Of a stretch of 64,000 nucleotides of DNA, positions 52,182 through 64,000 are shown one piece after another; position 1 is the first letter of the stretch, and each line of letters starts with the position of its first letter. The notes under the pieces were generated by a model. That model had not been told where the DNA came from. It ran no database searches and worked only from the letters and a program-made list of their open reading frames with translations. The translations under genes and the position numbers were made by a program. The stretch is from Megalobrama amblycephala (lineage: Eukaryota; Chordata; Actinopteri; Cypriniformes; Xenocyprididae), in the NCBI RefSeq assembly GCF_018812025.1, contig NC_063049.1, positions 17,135,258 to 17,199,257 of the forward strand, read 5' to 3'.

Positions 52182-55100
52182 AATACTATTTATCTGATAT
52201 ACTGCTTTCTGAATGCTAAATTGTAGAGGTTTGTGTTGATTGTTGCTCAGTTGCAGCATTTCATTTCTGCAGAGCAAGCACTAGTATTTCCTTTAAAAAA
52301 TACATATCTAGTTAAAAATGTTGTTTAGTGTTCTTGTTTAATTCTACAACTCAAAAACGATTACCATGCCCTGAATACAGAACTGCATATTTACATACTA
52401 AAATAATACATCTACTGTATATGACCACTTTTGAGAATAAATACTAGTAATAATATTTGCTTTAAGAGATGCAATTGTTTCATATTTAAACAATTAAAGC
52501 AACTAAAGGTTGTGGGAAACGGGCAATGATGAAGACTAGCTGTATTTCTGTGTGTGTAACCATAGACTGTTGCAGATAATTACCACATAAATGCTTACCA
52601 GCCACTCAAAACAGATGTGTGTGGCTCTTCAAGACAGGGGGAGGGGTGGGAGAAACAAGAGTAGAAGGAAGAAAGAAAGATACTGAGGTTATATCGGGCC
52701 AGTTTTAGTGGACGAGTTGTATAACAGATGAGGAAAATATGCAGAAAATACCTCCACGCTTCCCTGCTTGCATGCACAAAATGCGCATAAACAAAGCAGG
52801 CTAGAAGACGGAGCGTGTCCAGATTGCCATTCTGAGCAATTCATTCCACACTAGATGAATATATATGACAAGATGAGTGTTTGTGACCGTGTGGCATGAT
52901 TTTTAGATTGCGGGATTATTCACTTCCCCTTCCTCATTGGGATTCCACTCAAGGCCACTTTCATGTTGGACCAGCACACATAACGCACGCAGTCATGTCC
53001 GTCACTGCCTTTGTCGCCATGGTAACAACCTAGTTCCCGTCGGTTATGGGGAGAGAGCGAGCTGGATCGTCTAATCACTGAGCACTTAACAGACAGTCGG
53101 AAGGCTCTAAAGATGGGAGGTGTTACACTAGAACATTTCCCACCTCCTCTCAGCACTTACAGCAGCGGCCTATGGATAAGCTAATCAGGACTTCTGTAGC
53201 TAATGCAGCTAATCAGCTAATCCATGAAGGGCAATTTATCCCCATAAACATTTTTTTTTTTTTTTCTGCTTTAGCATAGGCTGAGATGCTTTGCCTACTG
53301 TAAAACAAAAATAAGTGATCATAATGAACAAACGTTGAATACTGTAAACAACTGTGGGCTGGGTAAAAATACCAGAAGGCATTAGCGTAATGTTAACACT
53401 GAAGATAACACTTTCTTTCAAAGCCCATTAGTTAGGAGTAGTTAATCTGGCAGTGCTGATTTGATAATGAACACATTATCATAGACCAAGCTGATAAGTA
53501 AATGAGTCGGATCTGACACACTGGGCATTCAGAGAGAGAGATGCTGAGACAAGAAGATCATGATGGAGCTGTGTATCAACACGATTATGATGATCTAATA
53601 AGATAAGACATTATCTCCTAGACATTAGGATCAAACTGCATTATGTCTCTCTTAAGGATCATCACTAAATATCTTGTAATATTGGTGCAGATTCCTTCAG
53701 ACAGACAGGGATTTTTAATTTCATGTTTACATGACATAGTAAATCTACTGTGATGTAAAAATTCAGTGACGTGTAAGAGGGAAAACAATCTATGCACAGT
53801 TCGAAGTTGCTTTATTACTAGGGACACATGATATCTGTACCATATCAGTATTGAATATTGACTATTATAGAGAATTTTTCAGTATCAGTTGATCAACTGT
53901 GTATGCTCATCGCACACTATTTTTACTTTTTACTAAGAAGAATTTTTTTTAAATATTTTCTGATACAGGCCTACAATACAGTTCAGTTTTTGGGATTGGT
54001 AAGATTTTATTATTATTATTATGTTATTATGAAAGTTTAGAATATGACAATATTTACATGTGCCAAAAAAATAAAAAATAAAAAATTAATTATCTTTCCC
54101 ATCATCTAATGCTCGGTTAAAATAAATTTAAAACAAAAAATAATTAATTATTTAAGAACATTGTTAAATGTTATTTTCAGCAAATTTCAATATTAATATC
54201 TATATTTCATACTGTATACAGTATACTCAAGCCGTTAAAATAAAGAGGTATATTAATATTAACATTAATATCTAGTTCATTCATAAAACTATAGAGGGCG
54301 CAGGCTGATAGGTCCTTTTTAATGTAATCTGCAAGCTATCACATCATTAAGATTGGTTTATACTCGCAGTGTCCTCATGAATGTCCGTGTGAATCTGCGG
54401 CAGCAAAAATGGCATCATCACAGTGTGGACAATTGTGCAGGTTGAGTGCGCGAGACCCCATGGCCCTGTCCCAAATAGCACACTGCATGTGCACTTGCAC
54501 GTCCTAATTTTCCTGAGTTAGATACATTCCTGGGTCAGCATATTTTGTTGATCCTGGAACAACATTCCTGTCCGAAAATTTAATCCTAACGATATCCCTA
54601 CCCCTAAACCTGTACCCATAAGTTATCCCTAAAATCTGAGGGAAATGATAAGTGCATAACACTGATGTAGAAGCACCTAGGTTTTAGGCCTACTTGACAT
54701 AAACTGTAAACTTGGAATTGGATTGGAATGCTGTTCCAGGATCAACAAAGATTGCTGATCCAGAAACATATTGCACTTGCTGAAATCAGGTTCTTCTTGT
54801 GGACTTACAATGTCCACCATGTGTCCCATTTGTTATCTTAGGTTTCAGAAGGGTGCTTTTGCCAAGCCCGCAAGCCCACAAGCACTGCAGCAGACTTCTA
54901 CCTGACAGTCAAAGTGGAATTACGTCACAAAAGTGTGGTCTTGGATGAAGATCGAAAGGGTTTAGGGTTCCATTTGGTTCAGGGCCTATTTCATGTGGCA
55001 GTGTGCATGGCATTTTTTTGTAACTTTGCCCATGGCTCTGCTTCCGAAGCAAATGACATTCTACATTTTGAATGTCAGTAACACTCAGTTCAAGTCTTGA
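52177..55100. other. Non-coding interval
   Basis: No supported gene and no element with clear ends. A poly-T run lies at ~53250-53266. 53890-54290 is strongly AT-rich. Short frames on both strands (for example 52920-53156) show no motif. This is the longest stretch in the window with little recognisable repeat structure and may be ordinary host intergenic or intronic DNA. Confidence 0.5.
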
Positions 55101-55648
55101 GCTGTGTTCGAAATCACCCCCTATACCCTCATTCACTATTCCCTACATTATTCCACTTATATAGTCCACTTGAAGGAGTGAATGAAAATGAGTGATTGAA
55201 TTCAGATACTGAGTGCGCTGGAAGGGCTGAGGCTTTTTCATAGTTTGTGCTTGCTTTTTAATAATCATTTGAAACTTAGCAATCTGGCAGCTCCAGTAGT
55301 AAGGAAAAGATTTATCTTGAACTCCGTCATGGAAACTAGCATGCATAAATCTTAATTAAACAATTTAATAATTAATTAAAAAGGAATTTATACCTGTATG
55401 ATATTACGTTGTACCCACATTGGGCCAGCGTTTTGGAAAATGGATAAATGGATGATTCAGCTGTGGGCGCCATCTTTTGGCGAGATGCAGGAGTTCATTC
55501 GGCACGACCCTCGCAGTGCGTAATGGGTATTCTCTAGCTGTGCACTCGATAATGTCCACTATGGTTTCAGACACCACTACAAATGACTGTCCCCTCATAT
55601 AGTGCCCTATATAAGGGTAAGGGTACAGGGGGCGATTTCGGACACAGC
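55101..55648. mobile_element. 548-bp TIR element (GCTGTGTTCGAAATC ends)
   Basis: GCTGTGTTCGAAATCACCCC at 55101 and, inverted, GCTGTGTCCGAAATCGCCCC from 55648: 28-bp TIRs with three differences, all transitions. No coding capacity. No clear target duplication (TCTTGA left, CTTGCA right). hAT-like by appearance only. Confidence 0.72.
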
Positions 55649-55772
55649 CTTGCAGTTTCTACTAATGAGCTGTTTACTTGAATTAGGTGTGCCAGATGAG
55701 GGAGACATACAAAATGTGCAGTGGTGGGGGGTCCCCAGGACAGGTTTGAGAAGCACTGGTTTAGAGGGCAAT

Positions 55773-56087
55773 TATGCTGCGTTCACGTCACCTTGTATTT
55801 ACCGGTATCTTGAAATGACAACACGTGACTTTATATTCGGAGCTGTTCACGTCCTTTTGGTCCTTGGACTGGGAATTATGTGTTTCCATGGCACCACTAT
55901 CAATGCCTAAATTAATCTACAGCGGTCAGGTGGTATAGTGGCCACGTGGTACATCTGGGAGCTTTCTGAAAACTCCCAGCTTACAAGCTGTAGCTACGAT
56001 CTATACGAGGACGTGAATGCTTTTTACAAGCTAGAATCTCGTAACTACAGGAATTACAAGGCCGCATGAACGCACCTTTACTCGGAG
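55773..56087. mobile_element. ~305-bp MITE with TGCGTTCACG ends, copy 2
   Basis: Diverged copy of 51388-51694 with the same internal order (GGTATCTTGAAATGACAACA, TTTCCATGGCACCACTATCA, TACAAGCTAGAATCTCGTAA). TTA stands at or within one base of each end. Confidence 0.7.
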
Positions 56088-56209
56088 TCGCTGCCATTAT
56101 TTCAAAGAATAGTGCAATGGTGAGCATGACAAGTATAAAAGCCTTGTCCTTTTGAGGAGGTGCGCACACAATCAGTGGAGGCTCACGGTGCGGAGCCGGG
56201 TGAAAGTAT

Positions 56210-56480
56210 AAACAAGGCTTTACCGCATGGCACAAGCTGATTGCTCTCTGCTGATCCTTGCAGCCAAATGAGATTGCTTGCTCAACATCTAAACAGTCTG
56301 GTTCAGTGTTTGCTGTAGGCTAGTACTGCTAGTCCAGATTTACTCTGAAACCATCCACCTCCCCAACTCCACCTGCCTATATCTGCTGTGGGATATATAT
56401 ATGTGTATGTATGCAGCAGCAGCAGCACATCTTACATGCTCACAGCAATGTGTCTGAGTATCTGTTGGCAGTAGCACATA
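56210..56480. repeat. Block shared with 51695-52000
   Basis: Same ordered phrases as the first block (CCCAACTCCACCTGCCTATA, TCTGCTGTGGGATATATATA, GCAGCAGCAGCAGCAC). It directly precedes the Tc1-like transposase remnant. Confidence 0.6.
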
Positions 56481-56550
56481 GAGTGGTCATGACCTGTTTT
56501 GTCCTCATGACCTGTTTTGTCCTCAAAGTTGATGTGTTAGAAGCAGGAAA

Positions 56551-57298
56551 AATGGGCAAGCGTAAGGATTTGAGCGAGTTTGACAAGGGCCAAATTGTGA
56601 TGGCTAGAAGACTGGGACAGAGCGTCTCCAAAACTGTAGCTCTTCTGGGGTGATCCCAGTCTGCAGTGGTCAGTATCTATCAAAAGTGGTCCAAGGAAGG
56701 AACAGTGGTGAACCGGTGATAGGCTGGCCCATGTGGTCTGATCCAACAGACGAGCTACTGTAGCTCAAATTGCTCAAGAAGTTAATGCTGGCTCTGATAG
56801 AAAGGTGTCAGAATACACAGTGCATTGCAGTTTGTTGCGTATGGAGCTACATAGCCGCAGACCAGTCAGGATGCCTATGCTGACCCCTGTCCACAGCCGA
56901 AAACACCAACAATGGGCATGTGAGTATCAGAACTGGACCACGGAGCAATGGAAGAAGGTGGCCTGGTCTGATGAATCACATTTTCTTTTACATCACGTGG
57001 ATGGCCGGGTGCGTGTGCATTGCTTACCTGGGGAACACATGGCACCAGGATGCACTATGGGAAGAAGGCAAGCCGGTGGAGACAGTGTGATGCTTTGGGC
57101 AATGTTCTGCTGGGAAACCTTGGGTCCTGCCATTCATGTGGATGTTACTTTGACACATACCACCTATCTAAGCATTGTTGCAGACCATGTACACCCTTTC
57201 ATGGAAACGGTATTCCCTTGTGGCTGTGGCCTCTTTCAGCAGGATAATGCGCCCTGTCAGGGCTGTTTTGGCAGCAAAAGGGGGTCCAACACAATATG
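56551..57298 (+). pseudogene. Tc1-like transposase remnant, truncated
   Basis: Starts [20 protein letters not shown] at 56551 with the helix-turn-helix ([10 protein letters not shown], then a TGA at 56652, then SQSAVVSIYQKW). Further stops and frame changes follow. From 56805 the catalytic part is open to 57299: WSDESHF (first Asp), VMLWAMFCWETLGP, FQQDNAPC (second Asp). A deletion then removes the region with the third acidic residue and joins directly to the C-terminal tail (SKRGSNTI). It is nonfunctional and of a different family from the 9.6, 34.6 and 41.4 kb copies. TIRs were not recognised. Confidence 0.88.
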
Positions 57299-57299
57299 A

Positions 57300-59890
57300 G
57301 GAAGGTGGGCATAATGCCTGATTGGTGTATATACTTGGTGTATCAATAAGTTATTGCCATATTAAATAACATGCTAAAACTATTTTGAGAGTTGTCATGA
57401 TTGAAATACAAATATTGGACAAAAGTATGGGAATTAATCAGTGACAAAAATGTTAACTCAATCAACTTCATGAGGTGCATACGGGAGTTGGAGTTGGCAA
57501 ATCGCCATACAAAGCCACGCCTCCTCCAAAACATGAACACGCACAGACCATAAACAAGACGACCAGAGACAATGTTATTGGATTACATCATGTGTCATTC
57601 ACCGGTGAGAAAACTTTACAGTATAATGAGTAACAGTACTACAATAACAAACATAAGCTGTTTAAAAAATGAATTAGATGCAGCAAATGGATATGCTGGA
57701 CATTTCTAATGTGACAGCTGATGAAAATCTAGCAGCATTGAGCAAAAAATAAACCACATCAGTGTCTATATAACCAGAAAGGTTATAGCAAAAATACAAT
57801 GTAAACATTGTCAGAATATCAAGCGAAGGAACAACACAAAACCGATAAGAACAACACGCAAAATACCCGCAGGGAGGCTGAGGGTATTTTCATTGAAGGT
57901 GAAAACAAGACGTTTTACTCATTGTTTGTAGAAAGTAAAAAACAAATGCTCGAAACATCTGGTGGTGGTGGCCTTACAATCCATGCACCAAAGGTGTGGA
58001 TGTTGTAGTTTGCTCGTAACTTTGAAAACATAGTTCCCGATTAGACGCTGGTGCTGCTGTCGTTGAGCTCATTCGTAAAGGTGCACCTTTAACTAGTAGG
58101 CTATTTTAATGTGATTGTGTAAATAGTAGATTTTGGGACCACAAGGCAGTTCAGTGTTGGATGAGGAAACAACTGATTGTGTAAGCACTTTGAGGCAGAC
58201 AAAGCAACACCACATAAAAATCAGTTATTCGGAACTGAGAGCTCATGTCAGTGGCATGTGTAACACTTCCTCTTCCCAGCATTGTATGTTTACGTTAGGA
58301 GAGCTGTCTGCACCAGTTTACGCTGGTTCTGCCAAATAGCTCCATCTCAGGACAGCAGGAAGAGGCTGTTGGGGCCCAGTGGGAGGCTGCAAGGGATGGC
58401 AGAGCTCAGCTGGTGATCTGCTAAATGTAGGAGAGATTTCTATGGGGAATACACAACACCATCAACACCATTTGGCTCTGTCTGAACCACCTTTACAGCC
58501 TCCAGCAACTGAAAAAAAAAAAAAATGAGTGAAAGCGAGAGGTTTCTAGCGGTGCTGACATTTTCACTTCTTGGTCCATACAATAACCTTTGAAAGTTGC
58601 CTTTTGAAATCACATATGCTTCAGTGCCTTGAGCACAATTTGGGAAATAAACCATTTAATTCAGGCTTTCAGATGCCACACAAGTGTAAGGCTTGAATGT
58701 GCATGTTAAGATGATTAAAGGCCGACTGTGAAGGGTTAAAATGGGCTTCTTTGAAATGAACTGACCCACATTACATTCAATCAGACAACGTTGATCAGAG
58801 CAGATGGGTCTCAATGACTAAAATGTCTTTTTTTGTGTCTTCCCAAAAAAAGCCTGAGTGACAAAATCTCTCTGTCCCTATGGTTACCATCCCTCGTTCG
58901 GCTCTCTAACTGCCCTAATTATCATCCTTAAACACAACAAACAGAAATAAATCAGGGCTCTGGCCAGATGTTAGGGAAACATAATGATGCAATGAATTTC
59001 CTCTTCTTTTGAAATGGAAATATTAAACAGACATATAAACAGAATATACTGTTCTACAGATGATTATAAGAATGACGATGTAGTTGATGAGCTGTTTGGA
59101 GAATAACTGGCTGCTGTGATGATAATGAAGACGCTAAGTAATCCTGATCGCCATAAGTCTGTTTTTCAAAGAATGAGCAAGAGAAAGAACCTCTGCTTGA
59201 TGTTTATTCTTTGATCCAAGTTCGCAAGTCTATGCTAATGCGGATGAGAGAGCATATGGGGAATAGAAAATGAGCTGCAAATAAACTATACAGTAAACCA
59301 TTATACTGCAGGATCATTTACTACAGCGGCGAACAAAAGGCTTGTGTTGATAAATAACACTTGGTCATCCGGTGGAAAAGTCTCATTACTTTAGGCCCTC
59401 ACTACATTATGTGCTGTCTCCAAAAGTGCTGAGACTTTAAAGCTCCTCATCTTTGATGTGAGCACAAAGTAAGGATAGCTATAGCAGTAACATTTCAAAG
59501 GTACAGGATACAGGAGCTCAATAGATTTAAAAGGTAATGAGGCGGAAAATACAGAAGTAGCAATAACTTTGTTCTGCTACCAACAAGTCAGCCCAGTGAA
59601 AGGCGAGGAAAGCGGGAGGAAAGAAGAGGAGGCTTTGACTAATGAGGGATTACTGGGTGGGGAGGGATAATGGGTGGAGAGATACCTTTAAGGGGGGGCT
59701 GAATATTCAGCAGTGAGTCTAGACCTAGTTTTAACTGGGCCAAATCAAAGCACAGTTTAAATGAACAGTTCATCCAAAAATGAAAGTTCTGTCATTATTT
59801 AATGACTCATATTGTTTCATACTTGAAGGAACACAAAAAATATTCTGAAGAACGTTTCAGCTGTTTTTGTTCATACATTGTTCATAATTT
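57300..59890. other. Non-coding interval
   Basis: No supported gene. 59755-59845 carries AACAGTTCATCCAAAAATGA and TCTGTCATTATTTAATGACT, a fragment related to the TTAAAGG miniature elements. The rest has no element with readable ends. Confidence 0.5.
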
Positions 59891-59904
59891 AATAAACTAT
59901 ACCT

Positions 59905-60098
59905 TTTGGTGCCGATAGCCTAGTGGTTAGTGCGTTGACATATGGCGCAAATGCATCTAGGTGACCCGAGTTCGATTCCCGTCTCTAGGTCCTTTGCCGA
60001 TCCTGCCCCCCCTCTCTCTGCCCAATGCTTTCCTGTCTGTTCTCTACTGTCCTCTCCAAATAAAGGCACAAAAAGCCCATAAATATAATAAAAAAATA
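59905..60098 (+). mobile_element. tRNA-derived SINE with 14-bp target duplication
   Basis: Pol III promoter boxes: A box TAGCCTAGTGG at 59916-59926 and B box AGTTCGATTCC at 59969-59979, inside a tRNA-like head. The body has a C/T-rich segment and AATAAAGGCACAAAAAGCCC, with an A-rich tail. Flanked by a perfect AATAAACTATACCT duplication (59891-59904 and 60099-60112), the mark of LINE-mediated insertion. It is not a functional tRNA gene because the cloverleaf is degenerate. Confidence 0.9.
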
Positions 60099-60112
60099 AA
60101 TAAACTATACCT

Positions 60113-62399
60113 ATTATTGCCCAGCTCATATCTGCTAAATGTGCTAGATGGCATGAAGGTATTAAGATATTTTAAACATCAACATTATTGACAATTTGTA
60201 TTGTGAAAAGTGCTATTGAAGTAAAACTGACTTATTTTGACTTGAAAGTAATCCACACAAATTTAATCCAAGTTGTCGGAAGCAATACAATTGTATTGCT
60301 TCAGGCAACTTGGATTAAACCACTGAATTTGAGTGGATTAATTTACTTCCTGACAGTAACATTAAAAATCAAACACTTTAGATATGCCAAGAAAGTGCAC
60401 TCATATTACTCTGAATGGGAGAAAGTGCAACGTGCAATATGGTGGAATAAGTCCCGTCTTCTAAATAAAACAGCCAGCTGCTGAAGCTCCATTTCCCATA
60501 GAAAAAGCAGTTACACTTTATTGTGATGGTTCCCTTTCTTCCCCATTCTGTTGACTATAAGTAACACTGCACCTACATGTCAACTAATTCTCATTAGTGT
60601 ATTAGTTGAGAATTATTAAGCTGTTAGGGTTAGTAGAATAAGTTGACGTGTAGTTATAAAGTTACCTATAGTCAGTAGAATGTCTGTTGGGGGAGCATCA
60701 AGATAAAGTATCAGCATCTAGCAGACAGTCTGCTAATACTCCAATGAGAGTTTGTTGACATGTAAGTCAACAGAATGTCTAAAGGGGACCATCAAAATAA
60801 AGTGTAATTGAAACAGTGTCCTGAGACATGCGCTTAGGACTGCACATGTGCATTGGCTGCTCCAGCCTGAAAAAAATACACTATTTTTTTAAGCGGTATT
60901 TGAGCATAAGAAACAACATTTATTGGTCAATCCATGTCAGATTTTGTTGCTGATTTGAAATATGTTATTTGAGCATGGCAAGCAGTTTTTAAGATTTCAG
61001 GATTTCGCTGTTCATATAAATAGGACTCGGATGCCTGAAATAGCTGTCTGAAGCTGCCTTGCAAAAATGAGTGAGCAGACTTTCCGTTAAAAGGGACTTT
61101 GATACATTTTCCATGAAGCTGCTTTGAAACAATATGTATTGTGCTATAAAAAAAAAAAAAAAAAACTACATTGAATTTAATTACTTTGTATGACGAACAT
61201 ACTAAAAGTTTAGTGTTCATTCACTCTGTGAATCATTTACGTATATGGCAGATGTTTTTTATCCAAAGCGACTTTCATTGCATTCAAAGTAGGCTGTTCA
61301 TTTTATTAAGTTCATGCATTCCCTGAGAATCGAACTCATGATCAAACAGTGCCATGCTGCACTGTTTGAATAAATGATGACATTTTGAGGTATCATTTTT
61401 GGGCAAACTATTTATGCCAGAAGCATTTCTGGCCTGAGTGATACGGATGAAATAAAAGAACTGGATTAACATAATGCAGCTAGGTATAAAACCACATGGG
61501 TATACATCCTTGAGGGTTTTTTTCCCCACAGGTGTTCGGTGGCAATGTCAAACAAATGGTTCAATTTTCTCATCACCCTAGAGGAGCAATTGTACACTCA
61601 CTCCCCCACATCACCAGTTTGGTGAGCATTGTCATCTAGGTCTCTCTTCCCTGATGACCTTTTCAATCAAATAACACATGCAGTCATAGCCGGAATTTCA
61701 CTGCATCAAAGTAATTGTGCTGCCAATGAAGCAATCACTTGTGATGGCACACAAATGAATGAATAACCGCAGACTGGCAAGATATTTACTTATTGACATT
61801 TAGTAATGAAACAATTAAGAGGCAGACTGTTTTCACAAAGGGAGGTTAGCTCATGCTTCACCACAGCGTATCATATAGCAGGAGCTTCTTTCCATATCAT
61901 GCACAGCTGTCTTTTTTTGCATGAAATCTGTTAGTTCAGATGACACAGCAGTTTTTGACCACATGCATTGCATGCTTACAAAATCCTGCACATTTTAAAG
62001 TTCATTAAATGTGTATGACTTAATAAAATAACAGTCTTGAATTATAAGACTGTTACCCTTGGTTTCCGGTTTTATTTTGTAGAAACCATGGAAACAACAA
62101 AGACATAATATTTACATGTTTTAATAGACAAGGGAACAACTGTTTTGATATATTTATAGACAGAAAACGAATTGTTGTTATATACATTGTCTCACAGCAG
62201 CCGGTGAACGAACACACAGAGTAACGTTTTAACATCATTTTCAACAGTCTCAAATGTATCTAATATGATAAACAGAACTGTGTTACCTCATACTCATGCC
62301 CGGAAAAGCGTAAGCGGCGCCGGCGTCTGTGGCATAATAAAAGTTCTGCTGCTCGTGAGGCGTGTGTTGTGCAATCGCTTCAGTGGCCTCGTTCAGCTC
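60113..62399. other. Non-coding interval
   Basis: No supported gene. Includes the 58-bp palindrome at 60262-60319 and A-runs at ~61148-61165. 60500-60810 has repeated AAGTTGACGTGTAG and TTGACATGTAAGTC phrases typical of small cyprinid MITEs, without firm ends. Confidence 0.5.
60262..60319. repeat. 58-bp spacerless palindrome
   Basis: Two 29-bp arms centred between 60290 and 60291, matching at 27 of 29 positions (TTTAATCCAAGTTG... and ...CAACTTGGATTAAA). No spacer. It could form a cruciform and may be the core of a foldback MITE. Confidence 0.85.
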
Positions 62400-62632
62400 C
62401 CACAACACTCGGTCCTGCTCTGCTTCATACTACAGTAACGTTAATAATCACATCCATTAACATGAATTCTTCCCGAGTCCTATTTCAATTCTTTTCCACC
62501 GGCCGTTGATGTGAAGACCACAAGTCCCAAAATTCCGCTGTAAAACTTGGCGTCATCAAGCTACGCCTTTGTTTTGAATAGGCCTCTAGCGACCCCTAGC
62601 GGACAGAAAATATTACATATTACACCTTTAAG
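62400..62632. repeat. Dispersed repeat ending TATTACACCTTTAA
   Basis: Phrases TTCCACCGGCCGTTGATGTG, CAAGTCCCAAAATTCCGC and CTAGCGACCCCTAGCGGACA, then TATTACACCTTTAA. I recall this as a common cyprinid repeat. The left end is uncertain and may lie near 62300. No coding capacity. Confidence 0.5.
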
Positions 62633-64000
62633 TGTGTACTTAAACATGAAAGATTCATGAAAGTGCAGGCCTACTCTCTTTAGGATGTCTTTTATTTCAT
62701 ATTATCTGCAAGTAGTTTTTTTTTTTTAAATATACTTTTAAGAATCGAAGAACATTACAAGTGCACATTCAGTAGAATTAAGCAGTCTTCTTTTTCACAA
62801 GGAACCTCAAACTTATTGAAGCTGCTCTGTATTTTAAAAATGTAAGTTGCTTAACAGCTCTGTTAATTGTTTACGGCCCTGAACAAAATGAGCCATCAAT
62901 ATTATCCCTCAAAAGTAAGGCTGTTTAAAGTCAGCATGAAACGTAAGTTGCGAATGTCTTTTCTTCCCTGATGTGACATTTAAACGAGTGAAACGGCTTC
63001 TCAAACAACAAAAAATGTAAGGCAGGACTTGATTTTGTTCATCTGGAATTTGTTGGATCATTGTGGTTTGCTACAGAGTGGTGCAAAGATGACACATTTT
63101 TGTCGGCCAAAACCCGGAAACGAGTTAGCATTTTAGCACTTCCGGTTCCATCATGCCAAAGTCAGTGGGATTTTTGAATGAGTTTCAAGCGTTAAATTCT
63201 TGAAATAAGGTCTGTGGTGAACACAAACTCAAGATATCTTCACGTTTTATTCTATGACATAACATACATCAGTAATACCCTCTTGCGATTTTTACTTGTC
63301 TTGAAAAAGGTAGCCGCTAACAGGCTAACAGAAACCCGGTAATGTGAAAAGGGTCTATTATAATTCAAACTTTCAGGGAAAATGTTTTTAAACAAAGGGT
63401 TATCAAAAGCTTAGTGATGGTGATGTTGAAGTCATGTGAGTAGTTCGTTTATAGCCTAAGTTTAGCTTTTGAGTTCTGGCGATTGTATTTACGCTTCAAA
63501 ATTCATAAAAGTTGTGTTCATTTGTGAAGATTATCATGAAGAACAAAACATTTAAGAATCATAAGCTTTTGTTAGTCACAGACCTTATTTTGTGCAATAG
63601 CCTAATCCAAAAGCGAATGGAAAAATCAACAGACAGTTCTGTGTCACAGGTTGTTATGGTGTGAACGCAGCATAAGTCATTGTTTTGGTTCAGGAGAAAC
63701 TGTAAAAGGTGGCTGAATGCAATTTGGACAAACATTTTTTTTAGTCATGAGACTTCCACTGAAAATATATGTACATACCATTGATTGATTTTGATTGCTA
63801 TCAGGATGTGAACAGAGTTTCAACCTGTACAACAAAAAGTGTTTATGAAAAACATTGCCTACCCTACCTTTAAGAGATTTCACCGCAAGAGGGAGGGGAA
63901 GTTATCGTGATTAAAGATTACAAGGCAAGGCACATGAACTAAATATATATTTATAATAAATACTGTAATATTCCATAAAAAAGAATGGCCAGTTTCATTT
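62633..64000. other. Non-coding interval to window end
   Basis: No supported gene. 63785-63875 is an inverted relative of the repeat at 43220 (CTATCAGGATGTGAACAGAG, GCCTACCCTACCTTTAA). GTTATGGTGTGAACGCAGCA at ~63652 resembles the TGCGTTCACG MITE end. Confidence 0.5.

Noticed and set aside
52920..53156. 78-codon minus-strand frame with Arg/Ser-rich start
   Set aside because: No domain, no splice or promoter context. It lies in the least repetitive part of the window, so an exon cannot be excluded, but nothing supports one.
59911..59985. Possible tRNA gene (A and B boxes present)
   Set aside because: Followed by a SINE body and A-rich tail and bounded by a 14-bp target duplication; the tRNA fold is not preserved.

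Overview
The window looks like teleost fish DNA, most likely from a cyprinid (carp, goldfish, zebrafish relatives). It is AT-rich, full of microsatellites, and almost entirely built of fish-type mobile elements. I found no host protein-coding gene, tRNA gene, rRNA gene or CRISPR array that I can support. Family names below rest on protein motifs, terminal repeats and target-site duplications visible in the sequence, plus recall of cyprinid repeat families. The species itself cannot be read from the sequence.

Layout. 0.1-2.4 kb: decayed Ty3/Gypsy chromovirus (copy A). 4.5-9.4 kb: low-complexity Pro/Ser-type repeats and a solo-LTR-like unit. 9.6-11.2 kb: Tc1/mariner copy 1, inserted in an older dispersed repeat. 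11.5-15.9 kb: internally deleted Ty3/Gypsy (copy B) with two LTRs and a TTATT duplication, itself inserted in a miniature element and carrying a TTAA-flanked piggyBac-like element (copy 1). 16.4-21.7 kb: nearly full-length Ty3/Gypsy chromovirus (copy C), target duplication AATAC. 21.7-25.8 kb: two almost identical piggyBac-like elements (copies 2 and 3) in opposite orientation, one inside a ~90-bp minisatellite. 25.9-30.7 kb: a DIRS-type tyrosine-recombinase-class retroelement with inverted terminal repeats, an internal complementary region and an intact 492-aa gag-like ORF, but no reverse transcriptase or recombinase. 33.1-36.3 kb: a TIR-flanked element holding a 41-bp minisatellite and an intact DD36E Tc1/mariner transposase. 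37.7-39.3 kb: a miniature element with another TIR element nested in it. 41.4-42.9 kb: Tc1/mariner copy 2, with an open frame but a lost catalytic Asp. 44.6-45.4 kb: LINE (L2-like) fragment. 48.2-50.6 kb: an element with two others nested in it. 51-57 kb: two copies of one repeat block, a 28-bp-TIR element and a broken Tc1-like transposase. 59.9-60.1 kb: tRNA-derived SINE with a 14-bp target duplication. The remainder to 64 kb is non-coding with scattered repeat pieces.

How the parts relate. There is no operon or pathway. The window is a record of nested insertion, and several older repeats serve as empty-site controls that fix younger element ends to the base. The most informative structures are the DIRS element (61-nt complement to one terminus joined to ~52 nt of the other at a shared GTT), Gypsy copies B and C (primer sites complementary to the predicted 5' end of their own transcript, as in the Tf1/sushi group), the intact DD36E transposase, and two sister Tc1 copies with complementary inactivating lesions. 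I did not find a convincing undescribed system. The nearest candidates are the gag-only DIRS derivative and its 2.8-kb non-coding repeat region.
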